The notes under the pieces were generated by a model. That model was not told the origin of the DNA. It searched no databases and was given only the letters and a program-made list of their open reading frames with translations. A DNA stretch of 64,000 bases from Lacisediminimonas profundi (lineage in GTDB: Bacteria; Pseudomonadota; Gammaproteobacteria; Burkholderiales; Burkholderiaceae_D). The translations under genes were made by a program, and so were the position numbers. Location of the stretch: positions 62,001 through 126,000 of the forward strand of contig NZ_VTTH01000004.1 in assembly GCF_008831265.1 (NCBI RefSeq). Reading direction: 5' to 3'. This document shows positions 51,765-61,337 of this stretch, piece after piece. How positions within the stretch are numbered: the first letter of the stretch is position 1; each line of letters opens with the position of its first letter.

Positions 51765-53024
51765 ATGAACAAACCTCTCCAAGGTATTCGCATCATCGAC
51801 TTCACGCACGTGCAAGCCGGTCCCGCATGTACCCAGATGCTGGCCTGGTTCGGCGCAGACGTGATCAAGGTCGAGCGTCCCGGTTCCGGCGACGTCACCC
51901 GCAGCCAGTTGCGTGACATCCCCGATGTCGATGCGCTGTACTTCACCATGCTCAACAGCAACAAGAAGTCGTTGACGCTGGACACCAAGACCCAGGCCGG
52001 CAAGGAAATCCTGGAAAAGATGATCAAGACCTCCGACGTGATGGTCGAGAACTTCGGCCCCGGCGCGCTGGACCGCATGGGCTTCACCTGGGAGCGTATC
52101 CAGGAATTGAATCCGAAGATGATCCTGGCTTCGGTCAAGGGCTTCTCCGACGGCCACCACTACGAAGACCTGAAGGTCTATGAAAACGTGGCCCAGTGCG
52201 CCGGCGGCGCCGCTTCGACCACCGGCTGGTGGAAAGGCGAGCACTCCGAGCCGACGATCTCGGCTGCTGCGCTGGGTGATTCCAACACCGGCATGCACCT
52301 CGCAATCGGCATCCTGACCGCCTACATCGGCCGTCAGCAGACCGGCCGTGGCCAGAAAGTGGCCGTGTCCATGCAAGACGCCGTGCTGAACCTGTGCCGC
52401 GTCAAGATGCGCGACCAGCAGCGCCTGGACCGCCTGGGCTACCTGGAAGAGTATCCACAGTACCCGCACGAGGCCTTCGGTGATGTCGTTCCCCGCGGCG
52501 GTAATGCCGGCGGCGGCGGCCAGCCGGGCTGGATCCTGAAGTGCAAGGGCTGGGAAACCGATCCGAACGCGTATATCTACTTCACGGTCCAGGGCCACGC
52601 CTGGGCGCCGATCTGCGACGCACTCGGCAAACCGGAATGGAAAACCGACCCGAACTACACGACGCCGAAAGCACGTCAGCCGCACATCATGGACATCTTC
52701 GCCACGATCGAAGACTTCATCAAGGACAAGACCAAGTACGAAGCGGTCGACATCTTCCGCAAGTACGACATCCCTTGCGCACCGGTGCTGTCGATGAAGG
52801 AACTGCTGAACGACGAATCGCTGCGCAAGAGCGGCTCGATCGTTGAAGTTCCCCACAAGGAGCGCGGCAGCTATTTCACCGTTGGCAGCCCGATCAAGTT
52901 CTCGGACCTGAAGCCGGAAGTCACCGGATCGCCGCTGCTGGGCGAGAACACCGACGAGGTTCTGGAAAGCCTGGGCTACAGCCAGGACCAGATCAAGGCA
53001 TTGCACGCCGACAAGGTGGTCTGA
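51765..53024 (+). CDS. frc: Formyl-CoA:oxalate CoA-transferase, copy 1
   Basis: 419 aa, AAGGAG upstream. Class III CoA-transferase: [35 protein letters not shown], and the catalytic Asp (~residue 172) in [14 protein letters not shown]. The glycine loop [11 protein letters not shown] is intact, as in Oxalobacter FRC. It moves CoA from formyl-CoA to oxalate, feeding Oxc. Residue 48 is Gln in VTRSQLRD where Oxalobacter FRC has Trp, as I recall. It lies 28 bp after oxc, same operon. Confidence 0.95.
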   Translation: MNKPLQGIRIIDFTHVQAGPACTQMLAWFGADVIKVERPGSGDVTRSQLRDIPDVDALYFTMLNSNKKSLTLDTKTQAGKEILEKMIKTSDVMVENFGPGALDRMGFTWERIQELNPKMILASVKGFSDGHHYEDLKVYENVAQCAGGAASTTGWWKGEHSEPTISAAALGDSNTGMHLAIGILTAYIGRQQTGRGQKVAVSMQDAVLNLCRVKMRDQQRLDRLGYLEEYPQYPHEAFGDVVPRGGNAGGGGQPGWILKCKGWETDPNAYIYFTVQGHAWAPICDALGKPEWKTDPNYTTPKARQPHIMDIFATIEDFIKDKTKYEAVDIFRKYDIPCAPVLSMKELLNDESLRKSGSIVEVPHKERGSYFTVGSPIKFSDLKPEVTGSPLLGENTDEVLESLGYSQDQIKALHADKVV

Positions 53025-53063
53025 TCACGGCAGCTTGATGGTCAGGACTCGGTAACAGGCAAG

Positions 53064-53088
53064 GACGGCGTTCAATTTGGGCGCCGTC
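53064..53088 (+). terminator. Possible weak terminator after frc copy 1
   Basis: GACGGCG (53064-53070) pairs with CGCCGTC (53082-53088) around an 11-nt loop, followed by TTT only. It lies between frc and the PAS gene, so it may attenuate rather than stop transcription. Confidence 0.35.
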
Positions 53089-53132
53089 TTTGCATGGAGC
53101 CCCTCTCCAATTTTTTCCAAGGGAACTGCGCT

Positions 53133-53579
53133 ATGCAATCTTCGATCGACTACAGGCAACTGGTGGAAGCAGTCGGGGACGGGATCATGGCGTCTGACGC
53201 CAGCGGTCTGATCACGCTCTGGAACCCGGGCTGCGAGCGGATATTCGGGTTTACCGAGGCCGACGCGCTGGGCAAGTCCATGGACATGATCATTCCCCAG
53301 CCGCAGCAGCAACGCCACTGGGATGGTTATCACAAGACCATGGCGACCGGCATCACACGCTACGGCCATGATTTGTTGCGGGTTCCTGCGGTGCACAAGG
53401 ATGGCCGCCGGCTGTCGATCGCATTCACCGTAGCGCTGCTGCATGGCGCGGATGGCAAGGTTGCCTCGATCGTGGCGGTGATTCGTGACGAGTCCGCACG
53501 TTTTGCTGAAGACCGCAACCTGCGCAAGCGGGTGGCCGAACTGGAAGCACAGGTGGCAGTACAAGGAAAGCCGGACTGA
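53133..53579 (+). CDS. Stand-alone PAS domain protein
   Basis: 148 aa from the ATG of MQSSIDYRQLVEAVGDG, with AAGGGAA upstream; an alternative start lies at 53094. A single PAS domain fills it: VGDGIMASDASGLITLWNPG, CERIFGFTEADALGKSMDMI, then RVPAVHKDGRRLSIAFTVAL. A C-terminal helix with heptad-like spacing (AEDRNLRKRVAELEAQVAV) may dimerise. There is no kinase or output domain. It sits between two frc genes in the oxalate operon, so it may sense redox, ligand or light for this pathway. Confidence 0.85.
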   Translation: MQSSIDYRQLVEAVGDGIMASDASGLITLWNPGCERIFGFTEADALGKSMDMIIPQPQQQRHWDGYHKTMATGITRYGHDLLRVPAVHKDGRRLSIAFTVALLHGADGKVASIVAVIRDESARFAEDRNLRKRVAELEAQVAVQGKPD

Positions 53580-53654
53580 ATCCGGTTTGGCCGGCGCGGC
53601 CGGCACGGTGGGTTAACATAGGGGTTGATCTTCAACTTCCTGGCAGGATATTTC

Positions 53655-54902
53655 ATGAGCAAAGCATTAGACGGCGTCAAGATCCTTGATTTCACCCATG
53701 TCCAGTCGGGTCCGACCTGCACCCAGCTGCTCGCATGGTTCGGCGCCGATGTGATCAAGGTCGAGCGTGCTGGGGAGGGCGATGCCACGCGTGGGCAGCT
53801 ACGCGACATTCCCGGCGTGGACAGCCTTTATTTCACGATGCTCAATCACAACAAGCGTTCCATCACGCTTGACACCAAGAAACCGCGCGGCCGCGAAGTA
53901 CTGGACACGCTGATCAAGGAATGCGACGTACTGGTCGAAAATTTCGCGCCCGGCGCGCTCGACCGCATGGGCATCACCTGGGAGCACATCCAGAAAATCA
54001 ACCCGCGCATGATCCTGGCATCGGTCAAGGGTTTCGGCCCCGGCCCGTACGAAGACTGCAAGGTCTACGAAAACGTTGCGCAGTGCGCCGGCGGATCGGC
54101 ATCGACCACCGGTTTTGACGATGGCCCGCCAATGGTGACCGGCGCCCAGATCGGCGACAGCGGAACCGGCCTGCACCTGGCGACGGGCATCATCGCCGCG
54201 CTTTACCAGCGGACCATGACCGGACGCGGCCAGAAGGTGCTGGCACCGATGCAGGATGCCGTACTCAACCTGTGCCGTGTCAAGCTGCGCGACCAGCAGC
54301 GGCTGGAACGCACCCATACGCTGCATGAATATCCGCAATATCCGGATGGCAAGTTCGGCGATTCAGTGCCGCGCGCAGGCAACTCTTCCGGCGGCGGACA
54401 GCCTGGCTCCATCCTGAAATGCAAGGGATGGGAAACCGATCCCAATGCCTATATCTATTTCATCACGCAGGCCGCGGTATGGCCGGCGGTGTGCAAGGTG
54501 ATCGGCGAAGAAGACTGGATCGAGGACGAGGCATACAAGACGCCGCAGGCGCGCCTGCTGCACCTGAAGCCTATTTTCGATCGCATCGAAAAATGGACCA
54601 TGACCAAGACCAAGTACGAGGCCATGGATATCCTTAACAAATACGACATCCCCTGCGGACCAATCCTTTCAATGAAAGAGATTGCCGAGGAGCCGGCCCT
54701 GCGTGCCACCGGCACCATTGTCGAAGTGGACCATCCCACGCGCGGCAAATACCTCACCGTGGGCAATCCGATCAAGCTCTCCGACAGCCCTACCGACGTG
54801 ACGCGCTCGCCCTTGCTGGGCGAGCACACGGAAGAGGTGCTGACGCAGTTGGGGTACAGCGCGGACGACATCGCTCAAATGCGACAAGAACGCGTGATCT
54901 GA
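53655..54902 (+). CDS. Formyl-CoA:oxalate CoA-transferase, copy 2
   Basis: 415 aa from the ATG of [17 protein letters not shown], with AGGA upstream. It shares the class III motifs with copy 1, including the catalytic Asp (~168) in [14 protein letters not shown]. Differences are notable: the glycine loop is [10 protein letters not shown] rather than [10 protein letters not shown], and Gln again occupies the position of FRC Trp48. It may use a different acid or acyl-CoA, or act at another CoA-transfer step. It is 24 bp from the formate dehydrogenase genes. Confidence 0.88.
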   Translation: MSKALDGVKILDFTHVQSGPTCTQLLAWFGADVIKVERAGEGDATRGQLRDIPGVDSLYFTMLNHNKRSITLDTKKPRGREVLDTLIKECDVLVENFAPGALDRMGITWEHIQKINPRMILASVKGFGPGPYEDCKVYENVAQCAGGSASTTGFDDGPPMVTGAQIGDSGTGLHLATGIIAALYQRTMTGRGQKVLAPMQDAVLNLCRVKLRDQQRLERTHTLHEYPQYPDGKFGDSVPRAGNSSGGGQPGSILKCKGWETDPNAYIYFITQAAVWPAVCKVIGEEDWIEDEAYKTPQARLLHLKPIFDRIEKWTMTKTKYEAMDILNKYDIPCGPILSMKEIAEEPALRATGTIVEVDHPTRGKYLTVGNPIKLSDSPTDVTRSPLLGEHTEEVLTQLGYSADDIAQMRQERVI

Positions 54903-54926
54903 ACCAGGACAAACAAGCAAATTTCC

Positions 54927-56630
54927 ATGAATCACATGATCATTCCGATCGCGGTGCAGGGTTCGACCAAGCAGCGCAAGCGCGAAGCGCCAAAGGGCCG
55001 CCGCGTCGCCCCTGAAGCACTGGCTGAAGTTCAGGCATTGCTGGGTGATGCCTCGCGCAGCGCCGACATGCTGATCGAGCATCTTCACAAGATACAGGAT
55101 CGCTACAACTGCCTGTCGTCGGCCCATCTGGCGGCGCTGGCGCAGGAAATGCGCCTGTCGCAGACCGCGGTGTACGAGGTCGCGACTTTCTATCACCACT
55201 TCGACGTGGTGAAGGAAGGCGACAACCAGCCGGAAGCGCTGACCGTGCGGGTGTGCGACGGATTGTCGTGCGAGATGAATGGCGCGAAGGACTTGCTGGC
55301 CAGGTTGCCGGCGATCCTTGGCAAGGAAGTGCGTGTCATCCCCGCCCCCTGCGTCGGCCGTTGCGAGCAGGCGCCGGTGGCGGTGGTGCACCAGAATCCA
55401 GTGCCCAACGCGACTGTTGAGCAAGTTGCGGCCAAGGTGGCGGCCAAGGAAGTGAAGCACGTGCCGCAGCCGTACCGTGACTATGACGCCTATGTGGCCG
55501 AAGGCGGCTACCAGCTGGCCGACGACTGCATCAACGGTCGCCGCGACGTCGAGGCCGTGATCAAGGTGATGGAAGATTCCGGCCTGCGCGGCCTGGGCGG
55601 CGCGGGCTTCCCGGCCGGCCGCAAGTGGCGCATCGTGCGTGCCGAAAAAGGACCGCGCCTGATGGCGGTGAATATCGACGAAGGCGAGCCGGGCACATTC
55701 AAGGACCGCTACTACCTCGAACGAGATCCGCACCGCTTCCTGGAAGGCATGCTGATCGCTGCATGGGCAGTCGGCATCGAAGCGATCTACATCTATTTGC
55801 GTGACGAGTACCACGGTTGCCGTGCGGTGCTGGAAACCGAACTGGCCCGGCTGGCGCAACATCCGCTGCTGGCGCGCGCAGATGCGCCGAAGATCCAGTT
55901 GCGCCGCGGCGCCGGTGCCTACATCTGCGGTGAAGAATCGGCCATGATCGAGTCGATCGAAGGCAAACGTGGCATGCCGCGCCTGCGCCCGCCCTATGTG
56001 GCGCAGGTCGGGCTGTTCGGCCGGCCGACGCTGGAACACAACTTCGAAACCCTGTACTGGGTGCGCGAACTCCTGGAAAAAGGCGGCGAGTGGTTCAGCT
56101 CGCACGGACGCAATGGCCGCAAGGGTTTGCGCTCGTTCTCGGTATCCGGACGGGTCAAGAACCCGGGCGTGAAACTGGCACCGGCCGGTATCACGATCCA
56201 GGAACTGATCGATGAATACTGCGGCGGCATGCTCGATGGCCAGACCTTCTATGGCTACCTGCCTGGCGGCGCATCGGGCGGAATCCTGCCGGCCAGCATG
56301 AACGACATACCGCTCGACTTCGACACGCTGCAGCCCTACGGATGCTTCATCGGATCGGCGGCCGTGATGGTGCTGTCGGACCAGGATACTGCGGTCGATG
56401 CGGCACGCAACATGATGAACTTTTTCGAGCATGAATCCTGCGGCCAATGCACGCCGTGCCGGGTCGGCACCGCCAAGGCATCGGCCCTGATCAACCAGCC
56501 GAAATGGGACCTGGAGTTGCTGGCGGACCTGTCGTTCGTGATGCGCGATGCTTCGATCTGCGGCCTGGGCCAGGCTGCACCGAATCCGGTCGACTGCGTC
56601 GTCAAATACTTCCCGCAGGAACTTGCCTGA
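54927..56630 (+). CDS. NAD-dependent formate dehydrogenase beta subunit (24/51-kDa fusion)
   Basis: 567 aa. Residues ~25-165 resemble NuoE, with [2Fe-2S] ligands in CDGLSCEM and PAPCVGRC. Residues ~185-567 resemble NuoF: NAD/FMN loops GLGGAGFPAGRKW and GAYICGEESAMIESIEGKRG, and the [4Fe-4S] ligands in ESCGQCTPCRVG. The fused NuoE-NuoF arrangement is that of Methylobacterium FDH1-type enzymes. It passes electrons from formate to NAD+. The alpha subunit follows 30 bp later. Confidence 0.95.
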   Translation: MNHMIIPIAVQGSTKQRKREAPKGRRVAPEALAEVQALLGDASRSADMLIEHLHKIQDRYNCLSSAHLAALAQEMRLSQTAVYEVATFYHHFDVVKEGDNQPEALTVRVCDGLSCEMNGAKDLLARLPAILGKEVRVIPAPCVGRCEQAPVAVVHQNPVPNATVEQVAAKVAAKEVKHVPQPYRDYDAYVAEGGYQLADDCINGRRDVEAVIKVMEDSGLRGLGGAGFPAGRKWRIVRAEKGPRLMAVNIDEGEPGTFKDRYYLERDPHRFLEGMLIAAWAVGIEAIYIYLRDEYHGCRAVLETELARLAQHPLLARADAPKIQLRRGAGAYICGEESAMIESIEGKRGMPRLRPPYVAQVGLFGRPTLEHNFETLYWVRELLEKGGEWFSSHGRNGRKGLRSFSVSGRVKNPGVKLAPAGITIQELIDEYCGGMLDGQTFYGYLPGGASGGILPASMNDIPLDFDTLQPYGCFIGSAAVMVLSDQDTAVDAARNMMNFFEHESCGQCTPCRVGTAKASALINQPKWDLELLADLSFVMRDASICGLGQAAPNPVDCVVKYFPQELA

Positions 56631-56660
56631 GCTTTGCCTTTCACGGGCAGTGAGACAAAC

Positions 56661-59492
56661 ATGAACGCGATTACCCGAAATGAGATGGCCCAGATCGACG
56701 TCCCGTCCGTCAGCTTCGAGCTGAACGGCCGCGAAGTCACGGGCCGCGCCAACGAGACCATCATCGAGGTCGCCCGGCGCGAAGGCGTGGAGATTCCGCA
56801 CCTTTGCTACAAGGAAGGACTGGAAGCGGTCGGCAACTGCCGCGCCTGCATGGTCGAGATCAATGGCGAACGCGTGCTGGCGCCGTCCTGCTGCCGCCAC
56901 CCCAGCCAGGGCATGAAGGTCACGACCGACAGCGAGCGCGCGGTGAGGGCCCAGAAACTGGTGCTGGAACTCCTGCAGTCCGACATGCCGGAGACTGCCT
57001 ATACCCGCGAAAACGAAGTCGACCAGTGGTCGCAGAAGCTGGCGGTCGGCAAGCCGCGTTTCGAAGCGCGCCAACGCGTGCAACAGGACTTGTCGCATCC
57101 GGCCATCGCGGTCAACCTCGACGCTTGCATCCAGTGCACCCGCTGCCTGCGCGCCTGCCGCGACGAGCAGATGAACGATGTGATCGGCCTCGCCTTCCGT
57201 GGTGCTGGCGAGAAGATCGTGTTCGACATGGACGACCCGATGGGCGCCTCCACCTGCGTCGCCTGCGGCGAATGCGTGCAGGCTTGCCCGACCGGTGCCC
57301 TGATGCCGGCGCGCGATGTCGCGCTGCAGGTGCCGGACAAGAAAGTGGAATCGGTCTGCCCGTTCTGCGGCGTCGGCTGCCAGATGACTTACAACGTCAA
57401 GGACAACAAGATTCTTTACGTTGAAGGACGCGATGGTCCGGCCAACCGCGGCCGCCTGTGCGTCAAGGGCCGCTACGGCTTTGACTACGCGCACCATCCG
57501 CACCGCCTGACCAAGCCGCTGATTCGCCGCAAGGACGCGCCCAAGTCCGGCGACTTCGAGATGACCCCTGAAAACGTGTTCGACGTGTTCCGCGAAGCGA
57601 GCTGGGAAGAGGCGCTGGAATTCGCCGGCGGCAAGCTGCGCGACATCCGCGACACCGCAGGCCCCCAGGCGCTGGCCGGCTTCGGCTCGGCCAAGGGCAG
57701 CAATGAAGAAGCCTATCTGTTCCAGAAGCTGGTGCGGACTGGTTTCCGCAGCAACAACGTCGACCACTGCACCCGCTTGTGCCATGCGTCGTCCGTGGTC
57801 GCCCTGCTGGAAGGCATAGGCTCGGGCGCGGTCTCGAACCCGGTGATGGACGTGATGAAGGCCGATGTGGTCGTCATCATCGGCGCCAACCCGACCGTGA
57901 ACCATCCGGTTGCTGCCACCTGGATCAAGAACGCGGTTGCCAACGGCACCAAGCTGATCGTGATGGATCCACGCCGGTCCGAGTTGGCCCGCCAGGCGCA
58001 TCGCTTCCTGCAATTCAAGCCCGACACCGACGTCGCGCTGCTGAACGCGATGATGCACGTGATCGTCAACGAAGGCCTGGTCAACGAAGAGTTCATCGCC
58101 GCGCGCACCATCGGCTATGACGACCTGAAGGCAAATGTCGCCGATTACTCGCCCGAGAAGATGGCGCCCATCTGCGGCATCGACGCCGACACCATCCGTT
58201 ACGTTGCGCGCTTGTATGCGACGTCCAAAGGTTCGATGATCCTGTGGGGCATGGGTGTGTCGCAGCACGTGCACGGCACCGACAATGCCCGCTGCCTGAT
58301 CGCGTTGTCGCTGATGACCGGCCAGATCGGTCGTCCCGGCACCGGCTTGCATCCGTTGCGCGGCCAGAACAACGTCCAGGGCGCGTCCGATGCCGGCCTG
58401 ATCCCGATGAGCTTCCCGGATTACCAGCGCGTCGACAATGTCGAAGTGCGCGCCTTCTTCGAGAAATTCTGGAACACCAAGCTGGACGACAAGGTCGGCC
58501 TGACGGTGGTGGAAGTGATGAAGGCGATCGATGCCGGCACGGTCAAGGGCATGTACATCATGGGCGAGAACCCGGCCATGTCCGACCCCGACGCCAACCA
58601 TGCTCGCCATGCGCTGGCATCGCTCGATCACCTGGTCGTGCAGGACATCTTCCTGACCGAAACCGCGTACCTGGCCGACGTCGTGCTGCCGGCCTCCGCA
58701 TTCGCCGAGAAGGATGGCACTTTCACCAATACCGACCGCCTGGTCCAGATGGGCCGCAAGGCCATCGATCCGCCGGGCGATGCCCGTCAGGATTTGTGGA
58801 TTCTGCAGGAAATCGGCAAGAAGCTCGGCTTGCCGTGGGACTACAAGCATGTGTCGGAAGTGTTCGACGAAATGCGGCGCGCCATGCCAAGCATAGGCGG
58901 CATCACCTGGGAGCGCATGGAGCAGGATGGCGCCGTTACCTATCCCTGCATGAAGGAAGGCGATCCGGGCGAACCAGTGGTCTTCGTGGAGAGTTTCCCG
59001 CGTCCGGATGGCCGCGCGAAGTTCGTGCCGGCCGACGTGATCCCTGCAGCCGAGCGTCCCGATACTGAGTTCCCATGGGTGCTGATTACCGGCCGCCAGC
59101 TGGAACACTGGCACACCGGCAGCATGACCCGCCGGGCGCTGGTGCTCGACGCGCTGGAGCCTGATCCGACTGCGCTGATCAATCCGCTGGACATGGACGG
59201 AATGGGCATCAAGCCGGGTGATGTGGTAACGCTTGAATCGCGCCGCGGCAAGGTCACGCTGTATGCACGGGCCGAGGAAGGCACGCCGCGCGGCGCGGTC
59301 TTTGTCCCGTTTGCCTACTACGAGGCAGCGATCAACCGGCTGACCAACGATGCGCTGGATCCGTTCGCGAAAATACCGGAGTTCAAGTATTGCGCGGTCA
59401 AGGTGGTGGCAGGTGGAGAGCCGCCGGTGCAGACCACCTACGGCGGTGGACAGATACTGGAACGCACGATCAAGAGGGAACTGGCGTCGTAA
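56661..59492 (+). CDS. Formate dehydrogenase alpha subunit (Mo/W-bis-MGD)
   Basis: 943 aa from the ATG of MNAITRNEMAQIDVP. The N-terminus has a [2Fe-2S] domain (IPHLCYKEG, GNCRACMVEI, SCCRHP), then two [4Fe-4S] sites CIQCTRCLRAC and CVACGECVQACP, then the cofactor-proximal cluster CPFCGVGC. The catalytic Cys is in VDHCTRLCHASSV, so it is Cys- and not Sec-dependent. Bis-MGD binding continues to the C-terminal domain. I see no H-x3-C-x2-C cluster between the 2Fe-2S and first 4Fe-4S parts. It oxidises formate from the oxalate route; Mo or W cannot be told. Confidence 0.96.
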   Translation: MNAITRNEMAQIDVPSVSFELNGREVTGRANETIIEVARREGVEIPHLCYKEGLEAVGNCRACMVEINGERVLAPSCCRHPSQGMKVTTDSERAVRAQKLVLELLQSDMPETAYTRENEVDQWSQKLAVGKPRFEARQRVQQDLSHPAIAVNLDACIQCTRCLRACRDEQMNDVIGLAFRGAGEKIVFDMDDPMGASTCVACGECVQACPTGALMPARDVALQVPDKKVESVCPFCGVGCQMTYNVKDNKILYVEGRDGPANRGRLCVKGRYGFDYAHHPHRLTKPLIRRKDAPKSGDFEMTPENVFDVFREASWEEALEFAGGKLRDIRDTAGPQALAGFGSAKGSNEEAYLFQKLVRTGFRSNNVDHCTRLCHASSVVALLEGIGSGAVSNPVMDVMKADVVVIIGANPTVNHPVAATWIKNAVANGTKLIVMDPRRSELARQAHRFLQFKPDTDVALLNAMMHVIVNEGLVNEEFIAARTIGYDDLKANVADYSPEKMAPICGIDADTIRYVARLYATSKGSMILWGMGVSQHVHGTDNARCLIALSLMTGQIGRPGTGLHPLRGQNNVQGASDAGLIPMSFPDYQRVDNVEVRAFFEKFWNTKLDDKVGLTVVEVMKAIDAGTVKGMYIMGENPAMSDPDANHARHALASLDHLVVQDIFLTETAYLADVVLPASAFAEKDGTFTNTDRLVQMGRKAIDPPGDARQDLWILQEIGKKLGLPWDYKHVSEVFDEMRRAMPSIGGITWERMEQDGAVTYPCMKEGDPGEPVVFVESFPRPDGRAKFVPADVIPAAERPDTEFPWVLITGRQLEHWHTGSMTRRALVLDALEPDPTALINPLDMDGMGIKPGDVVTLESRRGKVTLYARAEEGTPRGAVFVPFAYYEAAINRLTNDALDPFAKIPEFKYCAVKVVAGGEPPVQTTYGGGQILERTIKRELAS

Positions 59493-59515
59493 GAACGCCA
59501 GGGGATGGAGACAGG

Positions 59516-59541
59516 AAAGGCCGCCTTCGGGCGGCCTTTTC
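59516..59541 (+). terminator. Intrinsic terminator of formate dehydrogenase operon
   Basis: AAAGGCCGCC (59516-59525), a TTCG loop and GGCGGCCTTT (59530-59539), then T's. A 10-bp stem 24 bp after the stop. It may also serve the convergent gene ending at 59563. Confidence 0.93.
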
Positions 59542-59562
59542 ACATTCCGGAGCGCCGTGGCT

Positions 59563-60876
59563 TCACATCAGCGCGCACTTGTCCTGGTCTTTCTTGCCAG
59601 CCGGGTCGGGCACTTCAGGAAATGCTGCCATCCCGGGCGCGCCTCGCTTGATCTTCCTTCCAGCCAGCCAGCACACCAGGCGCTCAACCGGATCGATGTC
59701 CGGGTGCTTGGTCAAGCGCCTGAATTCCTCGGAATAGAGGAATCGGTATTCCTTCGACGCGATCCGCTCGCCGATTTTTTTCATCAGTGCGTCGCCTCCC
59801 GCACTTGTCATGAGCCGCAACTGGCACAGCCATGCCACCAGGATCAGTGGCCATGGCGCATCTTGCGCTTGTGGATTCGCTTCTCCGTCCAGCCGACCCG
59901 GCGGCGCGACATGCGGGTGCTGCTGCAATTGTTCGTGCAGTCCATTGTCCAGCACGTCTTGCAGCCAGTCGGTGGCATCTTTGCCGAATACCATCACGCT
60001 GGTGCGGAAAGTCGACCACAGTATATGTGCCGGCTGCGGGTGCTCAGCCCGGTCGAACAGGCTCTTGTCGGCGATCGCCTGCTTCACCGGTTCCAGAACA
60101 TTGATCCAGTGGGTACTTGCCCGTCCGACTCGCAGACCCATCATGCGGTGCGCCAGCCTGACCTGGTCGTTCAGCGACAATCCTGGCAACTGCTGGACCA
60201 GCACGTCACGCATGTCATAGGAATGCAGGCACTGACGGAACAATTCCAGGGTAGCCATCATCAGCGCCAGCCGCTCGGCGTACGGTTGCCCGGTGGACTT
60301 GCGCAGGGCTGACCAGACCCGGTGGTCAAGCTGGCAATCCAGGTTGGCCAGGCCTCCAGGCGCGCCGGGTGCCAGGCGCGCAGCCTCGCAGAGTCGGTCG
60401 GCGAGCCATTTTTCGCCCAGGCCATCCAGGACTGCCGCCGGCGCATCCTCGCGATCAGTTCGCCATGGCGCATTCCGTGGCGGCGCCAGGAAATGCAGCG
60501 TGGCCACCAGCATGCTGCTCTTGCCGGGATCGACACTGGACAATAGCCGCAATGTATCGCGCGCAGCGGCGCGCAGCATGAAGGAGCGGTGCGCAGGATC
60601 GTCGGCATTGCGGAATGCGGCCCGCCAGGCCTTGCGCCCCTCGCGCATCCTGAGTTGGTGAGGGCTGAGGGCGAGCAAGACTGGTTGGGAACAGCGACGA
60701 AACTGCTTGCTGGCGCAGGAGAGCGCCAGCACATCGACCAGGTTGCGCGAGCGGCTCACCACTCGGACCAGTTTGCTGGCGATATCGTCCGGTATCTCCG
60801 GTGCCGGTAACGGCTTGGCGGCAAGACCGGCATGCGGGGTGGAAGAATTGGTGTGCGACGCTGGATGGGGATTCAT
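59563..60876 (-). CDS. Eukaryotic-like protein with F-box-like N-terminus and C-terminal CaaX motif
   Basis: 437 aa from the ATG at 60876; a TTG at 60888 is in frame. The N-terminal ~26 residues are Ser/Pro/His-rich without acidic residues. Residues ~26-70 (PEIPDDIASKLVRVV...NLVDVLALSCASKQFRRCSQ) resemble an F-box, the module that recruits Skp1 in eukaryotic ubiquitin ligases. The body is helical and unrecognised. The last four residues are CALM, preceded by GKKDQDK, a form that host farnesyltransferase can accept. A HrpL-box-like element lies directly upstream. Together this suggests a secreted effector for a eukaryotic host cell; the F-box call is by eye. Confidence 0.6.
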   Translation of the reverse strand: MNPHPASHTNSSTPHAGLAAKPLPAPEIPDDIASKLVRVVSRSRNLVDVLALSCASKQFRRCSQPVLLALSPHQLRMREGRKAWRAAFRNADDPAHRSFMLRAAARDTLRLLSSVDPGKSSMLVATLHFLAPPRNAPWRTDREDAPAAVLDGLGEKWLADRLCEAARLAPGAPGGLANLDCQLDHRVWSALRKSTGQPYAERLALMMATLELFRQCLHSYDMRDVLVQQLPGLSLNDQVRLAHRMMGLRVGRASTHWINVLEPVKQAIADKSLFDRAEHPQPAHILWSTFRTSVMVFGKDATDWLQDVLDNGLHEQLQQHPHVAPPGRLDGEANPQAQDAPWPLILVAWLCQLRLMTSAGGDALMKKIGERIASKEYRFLYSEEFRRLTKHPDIDPVERLVCWLAGRKIKRGAPGMAAFPEVPDPAGKKDQDKCALM

Positions 60877-60903
60877 GATCTGAGGCAAGATTGTGAGGCC
60901 GGC

Positions 60904-60931
60904 TCTGTACCCCAGCCCGGATCATGGTTCC
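60904..60931 (-). promoter_or_regulatory. HrpL-box-like (ECF-type) promoter 3
   Basis: On the minus strand GGAACC (60931-60926), 15 nt, then GTACAGA (60910-60904). It matches the elements at 30702 and 31413 in the -35 hexamer, the spacing and 5/7 positions of the -10. It lies 27 bp upstream of the ATG at 60876, so the leader would be only ~20 nt. Confidence 0.5.
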
Positions 60932-61050
60932 CGCTGGCGCAGGATGGAACCGGGATTGTGTTCGCGGATTGTTGATGAAATCGATTTCCCGCAATCGAAC
61001 TATCGCCGGCGAAATTTCTCCAAGTTCATATTTGCCAACAGGAGTACGCT

Positions 61051-61251
61051 ATGCCAGAACAGCAATCGCCGAAGAATGATCAGCCGATCAAGGAAGAGTC
61101 TGCAGTCACGCACACCAAGCCCGGCGACGGGATCCCGCACGTCGGCCGGATACTCGATGGCAGTGAATACCTGGACGTGGTCGAGGAACAGAAATATGCG
61201 GACAGTCCGCCCTCGCCTGAAGAGCGTGCCAGACAGCACGAGAAAATATGA
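61051..61251 (+). CDS. Small hydrophilic protein, 66 aa
   Basis: The ATG follows AACAGGAGTACGCT, a good ribosome-binding site. The protein is very polar and acidic (MPEQQSPKNDQPIKEESAVT, later RILDGSEYLDVVEEQKYADS), with no Cys and no hydrophobic stretch; it is likely intrinsically disordered. It starts 175 bp from the divergent F-box-like gene. Function unknown. Confidence 0.65.
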   Translation: MPEQQSPKNDQPIKEESAVTHTKPGDGIPHVGRILDGSEYLDVVEEQKYADSPPSPEERARQHEKI

Positions 61252-61337
61252 TGTGGACCTGGAAGCTTGGCGATAAGAATTCGCCGTCGTCGGCCGTCCG
61301 CTTGGCCCTTGAGCGCAAATGAAACCATCGGCGACGC

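Noticed and set aside
54669-59543. 1624-codon open frame on the minus strand
   Set aside because: It lies antisense to frc copy 2 and both formate dehydrogenase genes, whose domains are unmistakable. Long antisense frames are common in GC-rich genes and this one has no recognisable motif.
60946-60974. GGAACC on the plus strand upstream of the 66-aa gene
   Set aside because: No NNACNNA-like -10 at 15 or 16 nt spacing.
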